Notes: generated by a model from the letters alone, not told the origin. Counted from the first letter of the stretch, positions 1-11,754 are shown. The stretch: DNA of 64,000 bases from Pythium myriotylum (GCA_023091665.1 JALJCQ010000012.1:3162001-3226000), one strand, 5' to 3'. Made by a program: numbers and translations.

Positions 1-1110
1 TCCCATTCTACGAGTGGAGATGCAATAAGGGAGGCAGAATTCGATGGCATATGACCGTGTTGGGCTTGAAAGTGATAGACATTGACACTTGGACGTTCCA
101 AAATTCAGATGTGAATCCATATCGGCTCCGACAAACAACAACGCAAAAGCTCGGGACTCTGCACCAGCATCTTGATCACTAACCACTCGCACTTTCCGTT
201 GATTTGACTGGCCACGCCGCTCGAGTTTATGCGAACAGCCCACATCTACGCCTATGAGTGGACACACGAAGACAACAGGGCCATACGATGGGCACGAATA
301 AATAGCCGGTGCAGTAGTCGCACATGCGAGACAACGGCGGCTCGAGGAGGACCTCGACACAGTCCACGACACGGAATTGCTCGTGACATTCTTAGCAGAT
401 ATAAGGCTCGATAAACACAAGAGCCAATCTTCGAGCATATCTGGCTTGTAATGTCGACGGTCAGCTTTCGTCAGCTCTAGTTGCGCTGCAACGTAACGAC
501 TTCCAAGAATCGTATCTGTTAGTAAAGGCACGGGTGGCTATCGTTTGGTCAGCAACAAAACATCTATCTCATGTTCTGCGAACGAGGCGAAGAAGACAGT
601 ACCTTAACTACGATAGAAGAGTTTTCCCCACACGTCAGGGTCTGTTTTGTGGTTGGCACGTCCCCACAATAAGGAGGAACCCGAGGTCAGGCTATACTTT
701 AACGGCGGATCCAGGGGGAGTCCAAGGATACCTGACTGTTGCAGCGCCTTCGTCGACTGATCCAGCGGCTCCGAGAGGGAGCTTGAATGCTATCATTCTC
801 TTGGCATTCGCTAGAATTCTCTGGACATTGGTCTCGGTCTTGATCTTGATCTCACTGCCAGACGTATGGCTATACAGACTACTTGTCATCTTGCATTGTG
901 CACATCCAGCGTTCAGTCTGGGCCAAAAAATATTCGGAAGCCCCTAGAAAGGGTGTTTCTTGGCTTCTACTGGGTATTTCTCAATGCTGTTTAGATATGT
1001 GGTGATTTTTTCCGGGGTTTGAGCTACGGCATCGAGATTTTACTTCCTTCGACGACCTTCCTTACAATAAACGATTTTGGGGGTTGCGTTTATCTACCGT
1101 ATTCCCACTG
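1..1110. other. No recognisable gene
   Basis: I see only short open frames without family resemblance. The longest (534-947, + strand) has one hydrophobic stretch and no signal peptide or motif. I find no RNA gene or long repeat. Confidence 0.5.
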
Positions 1111-1783
1111 TTAATCGTCGCCCCATGCAACTTCCGCCGGCTGGCAACAAAAGGTAAACCCAGGAGGCACTTTCTCGAGAATCACACGCTTTGACGCTGC
1201 GTGTGCCTCGACTTTGTCCGTCCAATGCGCGCTTAGCACATCCCACAGCAGCATCGCAGGCTCATCGTCCACCGTACGTTGTCCAAAAGGAACAGTTACA
1301 ACGGCGAGGGACATTTGCTCATTCTACCAACCTTTGGGATTGCTGTAGATTTGCAGATCCGGGTTGTCCATGACCAAATGTGACCCAGAACTGTTTGCCA
1401 AAGCCGTTCGATACATGTCGTTCTGCTGCTGCATCTCAGGTACGGTCGAGTGTCGAGCTTTTGTGATAGTGTAAATCGGGTACTTGTGCCTTCCATGTCT
1501 CCAAGTAGTATGGCAGTGAGTCACTCCTTCTCCTTGCCCGCGCACCGGTCCAAACCGTCCATGCGCCCCGTCGATTGATCGTGAGTTTCGATAGGTTCTC
1601 CAGCACGGCTGTAATTTGGTCTGCATTGTACAATTTCCTCACTTTCTCTTGCTTCATGCGTGCCAGTACACGCAGTGCAAATGCACCTTTTGCGGCCTCC
1701 CCCTCAGCGCATGTGACTTGGCCTTCCCGCGTCCTCATGCGAATGGAGAGCTTGGTCGCTCCATGAAGGACCCCCCCCCCCAC
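1111..1783 (-). pseudogene. pogo/Tigger-like (DDE_1) transposase relic
   Basis: This is a broken DDE_1 superfamily transposase read in three minus-strand frames. The first part (about 1783-1560) carries YNADQ followed by a TINRRGAWTVW-type stretch, the usual surroundings of the first catalytic Asp in pogo-like enzymes. A frame change leads to IYSNPKGW near 1330. The next frame (1314-1111) carries LLWDVLSAHW, with the second Asp, and VPPGFTFCCQPAEVAW, a family-typical segment near the third acidic residue. At least two frameshifts and the loss of the N-terminal DNA-binding region make it non-functional. A run of C (1768-1781) and a 57-bp-arm palindrome lie at its 5' end. The family assignment rests on motif order and is fairly firm; the exact subfamily is not. 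Confidence 0.7.
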
Positions 1784-1848
1784 GACGCCTTGAAGCCGAT
1801 GATGCCGCTTTCCTCAGCAACTTCGAGGATCTTCAGCTGCAACATTTG

Positions 1849-1981
1849 CGACGACCTTCCACATGCTGCTGATTCAGGTAACGATTCGCTTGTTCGAGAA
1901 TGAAAACACGCCATTTGGGCGGGGTTTCATTCTCGAACAAGCGAATCGTTACCTGAATCAGCAGCATGTGGAAGGTCGTCG
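1849..1981. repeat. Perfect palindrome, 57-bp arms
   Basis: The left arm (about 1849-1905) is the reverse complement of the right arm (about 1925-1981), with a roughly 19-base spacer. I see no mismatch in the arms. It lies just upstream of the pogo-like relic. It could be a foldback insertion, a recombination product or a local assembly artefact. Confidence 0.9.
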
Positions 1982-2629
1982 GGGGTTTTACCTTCGGCAG
2001 AGCGTGCTCCCCATCACCCCACAATTGATAATGGGGTTATGGTGCTTTACTATCATTGGTCAAAAGTTGGTGCGGCAATTAACATGGTAGGACAATTACC
2101 ATATGATTACGATATATCAGCGCCCAAGGCATTTTGGAAGAGCTAGTGGAGGAGGGATCGTCAGCTATAGTGAGAAGGACGTTCGTACCGAGGAAATGGA
2201 TATTGTCAACAGGCTCATCGGGGACCAAGAGGACGACTGAGAACGGCAAGAGAAAAGCTGGCATTGGTGGCTTGTTTTGTGAACTCGAAACCTTGACTTA
2301 ACCGTTTAATGGTACGCGAAATCAATGTGCCCAATGCTTCCAATAAACCCACGAAAACTTTGCTCACTATAAAGGGCCTCGATATACCCCACTGAGCCGT
2401 CAGCACCATCGGCTTTTTGGGTTGTTGGGGACCACTTACCAGCGACGCACCACTATTGGTAGCACTTCTGGTGCGTTTTCTGTGGTAAAGCAGTCAAGTT
2501 TCAAGTGCACTGGACCGAGGTGATAGGCAGAGACCCCGGGAAAGTAGAACTGTTGGAGGCTCCATACTAACCTATATTATTACTATATTCGATACGTGCA
2601 CGACCACGACCTCGTCGCATGTTCTCAAG

Positions 2630-3440
2630 ATGACGGCACTATGCTGGTGGGACAACAAACCCGTCGGCTTTCTTGCTACTGGCGGGAGCTTGGACCTCGA
2701 CCTAGTTGCTCGACGAAAGAAGAGCGGTGAGTGTGTTGATGTGCCCGCACCCAAGGTTATCAAGGATTACCAGCGCTTCATGGGTGGGGTCGACGTCCAC
2801 GGCCAGTGCGTACAGGACAACAAACCTTTGTTGTCCTGTATGCCTCTGTCTAGTTATTGCGCTAATCTTTTATTATACGTTGTAGGTACCCTATTCGAGG
2901 CGCCGTTCGCTTCCAAAAATACTACAAGTTGCTGTTCCTGGGTCTGGTCGACGTTGCCATCGTGAACGCTTTCGTCGTCTACCGACACGCCCAGAAGCGC
3001 CAGAACAAGACTGCGTCCCACGTGAAGTTCATGAAGGAAATGCACGCCCAGCTGTGTCAAGTGCAAGCGGAAGACATGGAGAACTTGTCCGACCCAGAGA
3101 CTGCTGAGGATCCAGTGATCGTGCGCTCGCGAACGAAGCACCTGCCTGAGAAAACGGATGTGTGGCATGCTGGAAACGGTCCAAACGACCAGAAGCGACG
3201 TTAACGCGCGTACAAGGTTTGTTCGTTTTTCAAGGAGGATGGCGCGGAAACGACACGCGGATGGTTTGCTCTTCGTGTCAGATTAAGGACCAGCGAGTGT
3301 ACTTGTGCGACGTTCCGCGACATAAGTACAATGGCGTGTGAATGACCTGTTTCGACATTTGGCACAAGAAGTGGCAGTGCGGCAAGGTGATTCGCGGTAG
3401 AGAGAAGAAGAATCGCGCAAGACCTGCCCCCTCGTCGACG
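2630..3440 (+). pseudogene. piggyBac-like transposase C-terminal relic
   Basis: This matches the C-terminal half of piggyBac-type (DDE_Tnp_1_7) transposases. In order it shows CWWDNKPVGFLATG, the MGGVDVH signature near 2785, a KYYKLLFLGLVDVAIVNAF block after about 2910, and a C-terminal zinc-ribbon pattern (KVCS...CSSC...LCDV...MTCFDIWHKKW) up to about 3380. An in-frame TAA at 3202-3204, a frameshift near 3270 and a further stop near 3340 break it. The region 2805-2885 does not fit the family. It could be an intron with donor GTGCGT and acceptor TTGTAG, which restores the downstream frame, and it contains a 14-bp-arm hairpin. No N-terminal half is recognisable upstream. Confidence 0.7.
2811..2840. 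repeat. 14-bp-arm hairpin inside piggyBac relic
   Basis: Perfect inverted repeat with a 2-base loop, located in the segment that interrupts the piggyBac-like frame and just after a possible splice donor. Confidence 0.85.
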
Positions 3441-3534
3441 ATCACGGTCGCGGGAGGTTCGTGCAGTTCCAATAAGCTCCAATCAAATACATGTTATTTA
3501 TTTATGATGTCTGTACCGTGTATCGTTTTCTCCG

Positions 3535-3599
3535 CAAGTTATTAGGCTCTTTTTACATAGATGTACAATACAGCTATATTAAAAGAGCCTAATAACTTG
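3535..3599. repeat. Palindrome, 19-bp arms
   Basis: The arm CAAGTTATTAGGCTCTTTT at 3535 is repeated in inverted form ending at 3599, around an AT-rich spacer of about 27 bases. No flanking target duplication was seen. Confidence 0.85.
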
Positions 3600-5684
3600 G
3601 TGTGGCATTCAGCATATCTCCCTCGATGAATATTGAGAAATGGCGGAAGTGCCCCACCGAGTACGGACACCTCGTGGTCTGACTGACACACTGGGGCGGT
3701 TTGGCTGAAGTCGGTTGTGATTGGCCGATACATTCGATGACACTGTTCATAGGCTGTGCAAGTACCTGATTCTCTACTTTTCGAGATCATTTCTCGACGA
3801 ATCCCACGTATGAACCGTTCTATGTCGTCATTTTTGTACAGGATAATGGCCATATGGCGAGAATACCTCCAGGATAAGCTGTTTTCCCTCTCTATTCCAT
3901 GCTCTGGAGCTCAAAACAACCAGATGTTCGGTGGATAGACGATGTACAGGATAACGTCTATCTTGGAAATATTATACGAGAGTGCCACCTGCATACAGGA
4001 TAAGCTGAGTAGGGTTTAGATAAAACTGGCAAATTTTCGTCCGGGTTGGAGGGGTCAAGAGAGTGTTTGAACTGATTGGGAATAATAGGGTTGGGTTCAC
4101 GACCACCCAACGAGCGCCCGAAAACAACAAAAATAACAAACGGGATCAAATCTACTGTGTGACCTCCGCATTTCACTCTATACCTCATGTTCGTTGATGA
4201 ATTTGATTTCAATTTCTCTTGAACTCCTCAATGCAGCCACGTCGGTGTATTTTGACTGCACTGTAGCCTTCTTGAGCGAAGCTGATCTCTTCACTTGTTC
4301 AATATCACCCCCCCCCCCCCCCCCCTCCCCCCCCTCCCCCCCTATCCGTTGCAAGCAAGCCAACAGGTCCTTCTGCTGCCTGGTCCGTGGCACTAAATTT
4401 GGATTGACACCTTGTCGTACGTGCCTGGTCCCGAGGTGCCCTCCACCGGCAGCTTCTGGCGTCTTTCTGGCGACAGTGCCGCTATTTCGCTTGCCAAAGA
4501 GAGAAGGGCGAAGTTGCATTGTGTTGTTTATAATGTTTATAAGCAGGCCAAACGTTCGCGAATCGAGACAAATGAAAAATTCAGCAAAAATGCTGCTTGG
4601 AATTGTGTTAATAGATATTTATCAATAGCTGGGGCGACAACCTTTTCCTCCACCTAAGAGGGAGTCGGAGTAGTTTACTGTTAGACGGGGTTCAATGTGA
4701 AGGGAGGGACTTGAAATACAAACCATTAGACTTCGTAGGTGGGTGCTTCTGGTTCTGCGACTTTGACGGAATAGTGGATCATCTCTACTAAAAGCAATTG
4801 TGAGGACTACAAGCGAATTGATTGTCTACTCAACCTGATCTACGACAGAAGCTGACATGGAGGCCGATCGAATTTTGATTCAAAACCAGCTGGAGTCACA
4901 AATGGTGGCTTTATCCCTGGACATTTTGCAGCTGCAGTGAGATTACCTGTGAAGTCCCTGCTCGGTTCTACTGTTTGATTTAGAAGTGGCCTGGAAAGAC
5001 CTGCTTGATAAACTTCCACTGAAGTTCCTAGCTGTAGTCACATAAACAGAGCCAAGTGGCTCGTGAACAAGCTCCGTGGAGTCATGGACACAAAGCTCTT
5101 CAGCGGTGGCGTGGAAAACGAACATGTGGCCCGCGAAGGCTGTCACAACCCCGCAGAGGTAAACTCTAGGGCTCGACATGGTCCACTTCTCTCCGCCCAA
5201 CCAGCTCTTTACACAAGGCCAACGCTAGGTCACGCTCTCAAGAACGCAAACGGGCCCGGCAGGTATCGTCTTTTGTGACGGCAGAAGCAAGAGGACGACC
5301 GTCGACAATGTCGTCTACACGGAGGTGTTCCAGACGGAGGTGTTCCAGTGACTGTAGGTGCGTATTGTATCCATTTCGTTTCCTAAAATATATATTACAG
5401 TTCCAAAAGCATTCTCCAAACATTCACTTTTCTGGATTGGCTTATCAGCAGACTGGGAGCACTCCCGTAAAATTTTATATTGGGCAAGTGTACACTGAAT
5501 TGCTTTTTACATACTCCCCAAAGCCGAAACCAGTTGAATTGATTGACTCGACTATGATATACCAAAAGTCAAAGTGAGCCCGTCGAATCGTCTGAACAGC
5601 GTCTCGTTTGTTGATGGTGAAGACACGCAGGTGATTTATATCGTGGCTACAGGCTCACTCTCCCAGCTCCCGTTTGAAGATGGC
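3600..5684. other. Unassigned stretch with a C-rich tract
   Basis: There are several short overlapping open frames on both strands, none matching a family I know. A C-rich tract lies at 4308-4342. A 15-bp direct repeat (unit GGAGGTGTTCCAG) occurs near 5320-5350. I cannot support a gene here. Confidence 0.5.
4308..4342 (+). repeat. Poly-C tract with two T interruptions
   Basis: Eighteen C, then two shorter C runs separated by single T. On the minus strand it is a strong G-tract that could form a G-quadruplex. The stated length may be uncertain if it comes from sequencing. Confidence 0.9.
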
Positions 5685-5925
5685 ATCGCGTGTCGTGTAT
5701 AGATTCTTCTCAGATGAGGTTGAAGCTAGCGTCTTTGAGTGCAAGATATGTTATTCCCAGCACAAGTAGAAACCGAACAGTGGGTACACAAACTTGCTCA
5801 GTCATCTTGGTGCGTGTCATTCAGAGCACCTGTCTCAGTGTTCGGCCTACGAGGAGGGCCGAGTCGCGCGTAGCACCTTCTTCGACGAGCGCCTAATGGA
5901 GATCTTCAAGAACCAAACAATTACG
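5685..5925 (+). pseudogene. BED-type zinc finger fragment of a hAT-like element
   Basis: The plus-strand frame reads FECKICYSQHK, a stop (TAG, 5767-5769), then NLLSHLGACHSEHL. The spacing C-x2-C ... H-x4-H is that of a BED zinc finger, the DNA-binding module at the N terminus of hAT-like transposases and the many oomycete genes derived from them. The frame continues for about 35 residues and is then cut by a T-rich and G-rich homopolymer. The rest of the protein is absent downstream on this strand. The internal stop and the truncation make it a relic. Confidence 0.6.
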
Positions 5926-5930
5926 ACGCT

Positions 5931-5995
5931 TTTCTTTTTCTTTTTTTTTTTTTCTTTTTTTTTTTGTGGGGGGGGGGGGGGGGGGGGGGGGGGTC
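5931..5995 (+). repeat. Poly-T/poly-G compound tract
   Basis: About 35 bases of T with a few C are followed by about 25 G. It abruptly ends the BED-finger fragment on the left and borders a minus-strand transposase fragment on the right. Confidence 0.9.
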
Positions 5996-5997
5996 TT

Positions 5998-6283
5998 TTA
6001 GTGTGGCGCACCAACCATCGCTAAAATTTTGTGACCGGATGCTTTATTGCTCTGCATCAAGGTCTCGTCGATGAAGCCGAGGTGCGTTCCGTCCAGCTTC
6101 ACCAACCCAACAAATGGACGGTCTTTCCCCAGCACTAAGCATCGAAGCATATAACAGGAAACGAGACGCGTTGGTCTTCGACGTCCAAAATGCTTTAGCG
6201 TTACATCGACATCTATATTGCAGCTGAGCATGTCTCAGTCCTGGAGGGTCGTAAACCGTCTCCTGCCAAGATCCCCCCAACAA
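5998..6283 (-). pseudogene. Possible DDE transposase fragment
   Basis: A minus-strand frame of 77 codons contains PFVGLVKLDGTHLGFIDET followed by KASGHKILAM. An Asp-Glu-Thr within a hydrophobic FIDET context resembles the first or second catalytic block of Tc1/IS630-type enzymes. The upstream continuation (6283-6490) is interrupted by stops in every minus frame. The fragment is too short for a secure family call. It lies opposite in strand to the BED finger next to it, so the two are probably from different elements. Confidence 0.35.
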
Positions 6284-6592
6284 ACAGTCGATGTACTCTT
6301 CTCAACGTGCAAGCTTGTCCTCACGCATCAATGCGGGCATCTTCTACCAGCTGTCTTCAACAACAAGCGCCTCTGGACGTCAGTTGAGCAGCTTGCGCAT
6401 CCTGTTTGGTCCTTGGATACCGACGTTGAGAGCATTTGCGCCGCAGCGACTTCATTCTTCGAGCAGCATGATTACTTGCAACCTTCTCTAACTTCCATAC
6501 CCGTGAACAAATTTGCTCGAAGGGTCATAAGCATCGAGCCTAGTTCCTCGCGCGGGAAGCCAATCCCACGTCCTCAGAGAGGCGCCATGCGA

Positions 6593-6614
6593 GGGGGGGG
6601 GGGGGGGGGGGGGG
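6593..6614 (+). repeat. Poly-G tract
   Basis: An uninterrupted run of about 22 G with no recognisable gene on either side. Confidence 0.9.
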
Positions 6615-6993
6615 GCTTCTCACCTATAAATCTCGAAATCTGGATCCAGTGGTGGAAAAACAGGACATATTCAATTTGAGGCGCTCTTAAAAACGACCCT
6701 GATGGGTTTCAGTTCGTGTTTATTAGGCCCAATCCAGTATTTTTTTTTAAACGCTGTTCTACTCCACTTAGCTCAGAATCTATATCCGTCTCACACGCAG
6801 AATAATAGGTTTTAAAACTCGTGTGCGACAAGGTACCAGCTTAACTTGAGGACAAGAAACCCATCAAGCGGATGTGTCGACATGCTACGGCGGAGGTAAC
6901 GTATTGCGGCCTTCGTCTGCGAGAACACACGATCTACCGCGACGAGCTTTGCGTACCGCGATAGGTTGTCCTCCCGGCACTGTCTTTTTGAAT

Positions 6994-7506
6994 TCAGAAC
7001 CTTCCAATATCGTCGGCCGACCGCTTTTTCTTTCTGTGGCCACTAAGAACTTTAGCTGACAGTGCGCAGCTTGGCCGCTTCACGGCTGGGCAGCCGAGCA
7101 GCTTCTTCACAGTCGCAGCCTCGGCCGGGTGGAAAGACGACTCCGAACGTAACTGAATCTTGTAGAGAGCAACCTCAAAGTTGACGGACTCTATGATCGA
7201 CTCAGTAGGAGAGAGCCTGTTACTTATAGAGAGGAAGTCGACGATCAAAATGTCAAACAGTTCGCACACTTCACCTATAGTACACCTTGCAGACTGCAAC
7301 ATTCGAGTTGCGTAAGAAACACTGTTCATGTCCTCGTAGAGTTGCTGGAGCTCCGCTTGCTTGGCCGCCGGCGGGATAAGCAAGGCGACAGTAGTAGGCG
7401 CATCTTCGCTGGCATCGCCACCTTCGCTCTTGTTGTCGTCCTCGAAAAGTGAAAAAAAGGCCGGATTTTTATATAGTGACCCAGAAGGTCGTCGTAGCCC
7501 ATCCAC
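6994..7506 (-). pseudogene. hAT-like/zinc-finger family fragment
   Basis: This 170-codon open frame resembles the region between the RNase H-like core and the C terminus of the large oomycete zinc-finger/hAT-like family. A LLIPP start leads into an amphipathic helix (LQQLYEDMNSVSYATRMLQ), an LFDILIVDF block, then FEVALYKIQ and HPAEAATVKKLL. The order and spacing match what I know of that family. The N-terminal BED finger and catalytic core are missing and no start context is evident, so I treat it as a piece of a dead element, not a gene. Confidence 0.5.
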
Positions 7507-8570
7507 CGAAGGTTATGCAACACCATTGGCTTACTTTTGTATCATTTTCCCTTCAATTTTGCCCAATGCTTCACAGACGGAAGCTTGCGCATCAGATCTG
7601 ACGCCTGCTTTAACATTGGGATTTTTCCCGTCTCATTCGTGGTGTTACCACCTTCGGCGAGGAAGAGGCTGGGTAGCCCAGCGCAATGACGAAGGAATTT
7701 GGTAGAATAAGGGTTTAGTTCTCAGTTGCGGCACAACAAGATCAAAATGTGCGATTAGAATCGACCACGCTGTATATTAGAGAGTCGAGTCGACTACATT
7801 GTCAAAAGCGGTAATCGTTTGGTTGGAAAGGGAGTCTGTTATCCTCAAACAGCACCTCGACGTTGGGTACGAAGGCATTGATTTATCTTGGTTCTAACCG
7901 GCATGCCTACATGGACGGAGAAGATCAACGCAGACAGAGTCAGAGGCCGCATGAGGGACGTTACCGATGTCGAAAAAGAGAGATATCGCCAGCCTTGACG
8001 TTAGATTATTGGCGCAGCACGAATATATCTTCACTCGCCAACTGACGAGGGAGAAGGATTGAGACGACGAAATGCGTCTTGCGTGTGCGAGTGTCCGTAT
8101 GGTTAACTGAATAGCCGAGTTATTGACGCTGCAGCGGGTGGCGTTGTCAGTTGATATCGTTTGAACCATGCTGCTATCCTGAGTTGTGGAGTTTACGAGA
8201 TCCGAAGGCGAGGATATGTATGAACGAAGATGAGGAGTCCAGTTGCGGGGGCTGTAGAGATACTTCAATCTACACACTCAAACGGGGGTGTCACTGATAC
8301 AATAAGTATATTACCCATAAATACTGCGTTCTTACAAAGAGTGTCCCAACAACCCTGCTGATGCCTTCTAGTAAGCTTTGCGCCGTGCGCAAACGCCTAC
8401 GCCTTCCTGTCGAACAGAACCTGAGAGATCTTGTCGGACGTCTTGATCAGACTTCTCGATCGCCCACAAGAAATCTGGACGGCTTGCGAGAAGTCCAGAT
8501 GGCTTGCGAGTAGTCCGTGACTGCATGCGAAGGTGCTCGCAAACGCAATCGTGCCAAGAAGTGAAATTCG

Positions 8571-8642
8571 GTACTGGATTACTAACCTAAAACGGTACTG
8601 GATTACTAACCTAAAACGGTACTGGATTACTAACCTAAAACG
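8571..8642 (+). repeat. 24-bp tandem repeat, 3 copies
   Basis: Three identical head-to-tail units beginning GTACTGGATTACTAACCT. The repeat is in frame in all three frames (24 = 3 x 8), which is why an open frame passes through it, but nothing else suggests coding. Confidence 0.95.
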
Positions 8643-8825
8643 CAATGACCTACCCACCCAACCTACCGTACGGTTTATGTCACCATCCTTCAATGATCCT
8701 GCTTCACTTGAAGAATGCCGAGCTCTCCTAACCTTGCATTCTTCTGGCCGTTTGCGCATTTGCTGCTCGATCTCAAAACAAATGGCGGTATGGACTGTCC
8801 TATCCCATCCTTGACGACTTGATGA

Positions 8826-8925
8826 GCCATCCGAGCAAGCCGTCTAGGTAAGCCATCCGGACAAGCCATCCGAGCACAAGCGATCCGGATTAGCTGTCCG
8901 GATAAGCCTTCCGGATAAGTCGTCG
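8826..8925 (+). repeat. 13-bp degenerate minisatellite
   Basis: About seven imperfect units close to CATCCGGACAAGC, with drift between copies (CATCCGAGCACAAGC, TGTCCGGATAAGC, CTTCCGGATAAGT). Confidence 0.8.
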
Positions 8926-9800
8926 TCGTCTTGTCGCAACTTCCAGTCCTTTCCCCCGAGATCACCCATTCAACTAGCATGAATTCGCCATCTCTACCTC
9001 ACTTCACCACAGATCCATCAATTTCTAAGGCCGGTCACCGTCCGAAGCTGGCAATGGTCAAACATGAGGACGACTAGCAAGCCACCAAACTGAGCGAATC
9101 CTTCACATGCCCTAACGATTCCTCCCATAGACCAAAGAAAGCCAGATTGGTCAACTCGCCGGCAATTGCACAGTGCACAGGCGCCCATTGACGAAGAACA
9201 TCGTCACTGGGAGACACGATGCGCTTGGGCAGATGAAGAGCCCTGGCACCAAGATCGACAGATCCGTGCCTGGTACATCCCTCGAGACTAGCAGCGGCAA
9301 TGCCAGTGGAAGCTACCACTTTAGTCGCGTCCGGGTGCCCCCAATCGGTGACCAGAGCCCAAACGGCTCGTAATATCTGCAACTTTCTCGTCCCACCTGC
9401 TCCTGTGCTGATCAGAACATCTCCGTTGAATACGCGGGCGCACGCGGAGAAGCAATTTTGACCATAGTCAGTCAACTGGATAGAGGCGCAGCTTGAGCGT
9501 GAACGCAACCTGTTGCTTCGGATCCAATACGTAGCAAGCAGAGACAGCGATACTCGTGGTAGCGATAGTTGTCTTTGATAAGATGCGCTCTTAATTGCCT
9601 TGCGTTGCTTGCTTTAAATATACAGAAGCGTGGGTTGCGGGTGGCCCTTGTTCCCTCGCGATGGAACCATGCACAGAAGTCGTGCCAATTCACGTCCTCC
9701 CAGCACATCGGGAAGGGGATCTCTGTGCTCACATGACTACCTGAGGCAGTACCTCCGCACCGGGTTGTCCACACTGCAGCACATTTGCTGGGATTGATTT

Positions 9801-11369
9801 TCAGACCGGATGCGGAGCCGAATTGGTTGAGCTGTTCGCATAATACGGTCGATATACCGCGGTATCGTCGGCAAAACCGACGGTGGTGACACAAAGTCCT
9901 CGCTCCAACTCGATACCTGGTAGCCCAGAGCTTGCAAGGTCGTCGTATAGTACATCAAGCGAGAGGATGAATAGGAGCGGTGCGAGTGGGCAACCTTGAC
10001 GAATACCGTTGAGAACACCTTGGGGTGAGGATGTGTATCCTTCGGTACGGAATTCTGCTGTGGTGGATAGATGCATAGTTTGGATGGTGTCGATGACTTC
10101 TTGTGGAAATCCATGTCGACTCAACGCCCGTAACATAAAGGTTCTATCCGTAGTGTCGTATGCTTTCGCGAAATCGAAAAAGACCGCGATCGCGTTGTCT
10201 TGTCTACGCGTCTCTGTAGCTAGATGCCAAACATCGATTGCATCGTGAGCATTTCGTCCTGGAACGAACCCGTACTGCGTGTTCGCGGCTAGAGCTGCCA
10301 TACAGGGTTGCAATCTTGCCATTATCAGTCGTGCGAATATTTTGTAATCCGTGTTTAGCAACGCAATCGGTCGATAGTCCAGCCCCGACTTTGGAGTGGA
10401 TGTTTTCGGTATGCAACCCCTTGTGACGGTTCCAAAGCTCATCGGTAGACATTCACTTGGGTACCACTCCGAGAATAGAGGAGCCAAGATTGGCAACAAG
10501 AAGTCTTCCATATCTCGATACCAATCGTTGGGAATACCGTCTGGTCCACACGCTTTTCCTCTGGGGCATTGTCTGGTTGCATCCCGCACTTCATCCTTTG
10601 TGAAGTCGCCTAGGAGAGAGCTGAGGTCACAATCTTGCGCTCGCTGTGAAAGTTGCGCGAAAAACCACTGTTGGAACCCCATATCCGGTGGCTGTTGTTG
10701 ATGTACCGGCGCCCAATCCGTCTTCATTCTCTCTGCTGGGTTGCACGACCTACTTGGGTCTGAAGGAAGTTGAGCAGTCCGGATGCCATATTCTTGTGCC
10801 AACCGCTTCATCAGCCCCCATGTCGCTTGCGGTCCAGTTCCGCTATACTCCCGGTTTCGACGTCTTCGGCCTGCAGCGATCCGGGCCTGTTGTACTCCAA
10901 TCAGCTTGGCTCGGATTCCATCCACCCGCGAGTAAGGGTCAATGCTTAACTTGTCCAAGGCCTCCACAACTCCTTCAATCGAAGCATCGATGGAAACGGT
11001 TCGAAACGCGGCCTGTCTGGCCTTTTGTAAAGCCTTCGTCAGTCTCCAAACGCGCTGTTTGTAAGCTTGGGCGAAAGCATGGCACCGGTCCCTCACAGCC
11101 AACAGACAGCCTTTTCGCAGGTCGGCTTTTGCCTTATCCCAGCCTTGCGCCACGATCTTCGCCCCTAGACAATTAAGACGTGCCTCTAGGCATTCTAGAG
11201 CCTCTTCGCTGTACGTTCGGACTGCTGATTCCGTTCTCCGAGGTAGTGTGTATCGCAGTTGAGGCGGCCCTGTATGTTGCCGTCGTCCTTGTTTTGGCAC
11301 AAGGAAGTCGAGCACTACCGCATCGTGATCTGTAGGAGCCAACGGTTTGCAGACTGAGATATTATGCAT
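9801..11369 (-). CDS. LINE reverse transcriptase domain (open frame)
   Basis: This 522-codon frame would encode the RNA-dependent DNA polymerase that copies LINE RNA at a nicked target. Motifs appear in normal order: GPDGIPNDWY, DYRPIALLNTDYKIFA, the FVPGRN block, FFDFAKAYDTTDR with the first catalytic Asp, GIRQGCPLAPLLF, and GFADDTAVY with the last two Asp residues (F in place of the more usual Y). The N-terminal 170 residues are the linker that normally follows the endonuclease. The ATG is only the first Met after a frame change, so the natural protein started further upstream. The frame is lost about 20 residues after FADD. Catalytic residues are all present, but the element as a whole is broken. 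Confidence 0.8.
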   Translation of the reverse strand: MHNISVCKPLAPTDHDAVVLDFLVPKQGRRQHTGPPQLRYTLPRRTESAVRTYSEEALECLEARLNCLGAKIVAQGWDKAKADLRKGCLLAVRDRCHAFAQAYKQRVWRLTKALQKARQAAFRTVSIDASIEGVVEALDKLSIDPYSRVDGIRAKLIGVQQARIAAGRRRRNREYSGTGPQATWGLMKRLAQEYGIRTAQLPSDPSRSCNPAERMKTDWAPVHQQQPPDMGFQQWFFAQLSQRAQDCDLSSLLGDFTKDEVRDATRQCPRGKACGPDGIPNDWYRDMEDFLLPILAPLFSEWYPSECLPMSFGTVTRGCIPKTSTPKSGLDYRPIALLNTDYKIFARLIMARLQPCMAALAANTQYGFVPGRNAHDAIDVWHLATETRRQDNAIAVFFDFAKAYDTTDRTFMLRALSRHGFPQEVIDTIQTMHLSTTAEFRTEGYTSSPQGVLNGIRQGCPLAPLLFILSLDVLYDDLASSGLPGIELERGLCVTTVGFADDTAVYRPYYANSSTNSAPHPV

Positions 11370-11550
11370 GTAGCCAAAGAGGTCTCGACTGAGGTAAAAG
11401 CGGTCTAATCGACTCGAGGCATAAGATTTATCCGGAAGCTGATAGGAATATGTATGTCAACTGTGCCTTGGTTAGTGTGCCCGATGCAATGATCTCAATC
11501 GCGTCAACTACGTCCCATTCTTCCGTCCAATGTTGAAGAGCCCGTGAGCC

Positions 11551-11754
11551 TTAGTCGCGTCCGGTTAAGTGGCTGCGGTCTAGCTCCTGGTCTAATGTGC
11601 AATTGAAGTCTCCACCAATGATGGTATGCCCACTCGGTTTAACGATCGTCGAGAACCTACCGAAGAGGTCTTCTCGTATATGTTTGTTTGTGGGAGCGTA
11701 GACCCCAATGATCACAAAAGGGGATTCAAAGAAACTTTTGCCTCTGACGTCCAA
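11551..11754 (-). pseudogene. LINE AP-type endonuclease fragment
   Basis: This 67-codon frame carries FVIIGVYAPTN, then IIGGDFNCTLDQELDR. The GDFN block with its Asp and Asn is the metal-binding signature of exonuclease/endonuclease/phosphatase enzymes of LINEs. The N-terminal half with the catalytic Glu is not readable upstream. A stop after HLTGRD separates it from the reverse transcriptase frame. Confidence 0.7.

Larger units (their letters stand above)
7510..9073. other. Gene-poor stretch with minisatellites
   Basis: No gene is supported. The stretch holds two tandem repeats, listed separately, and a weaker partial repeat around 8450-8520 in which GGCTTGCGAGNAGTCC occurs twice. Confidence 0.5.
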
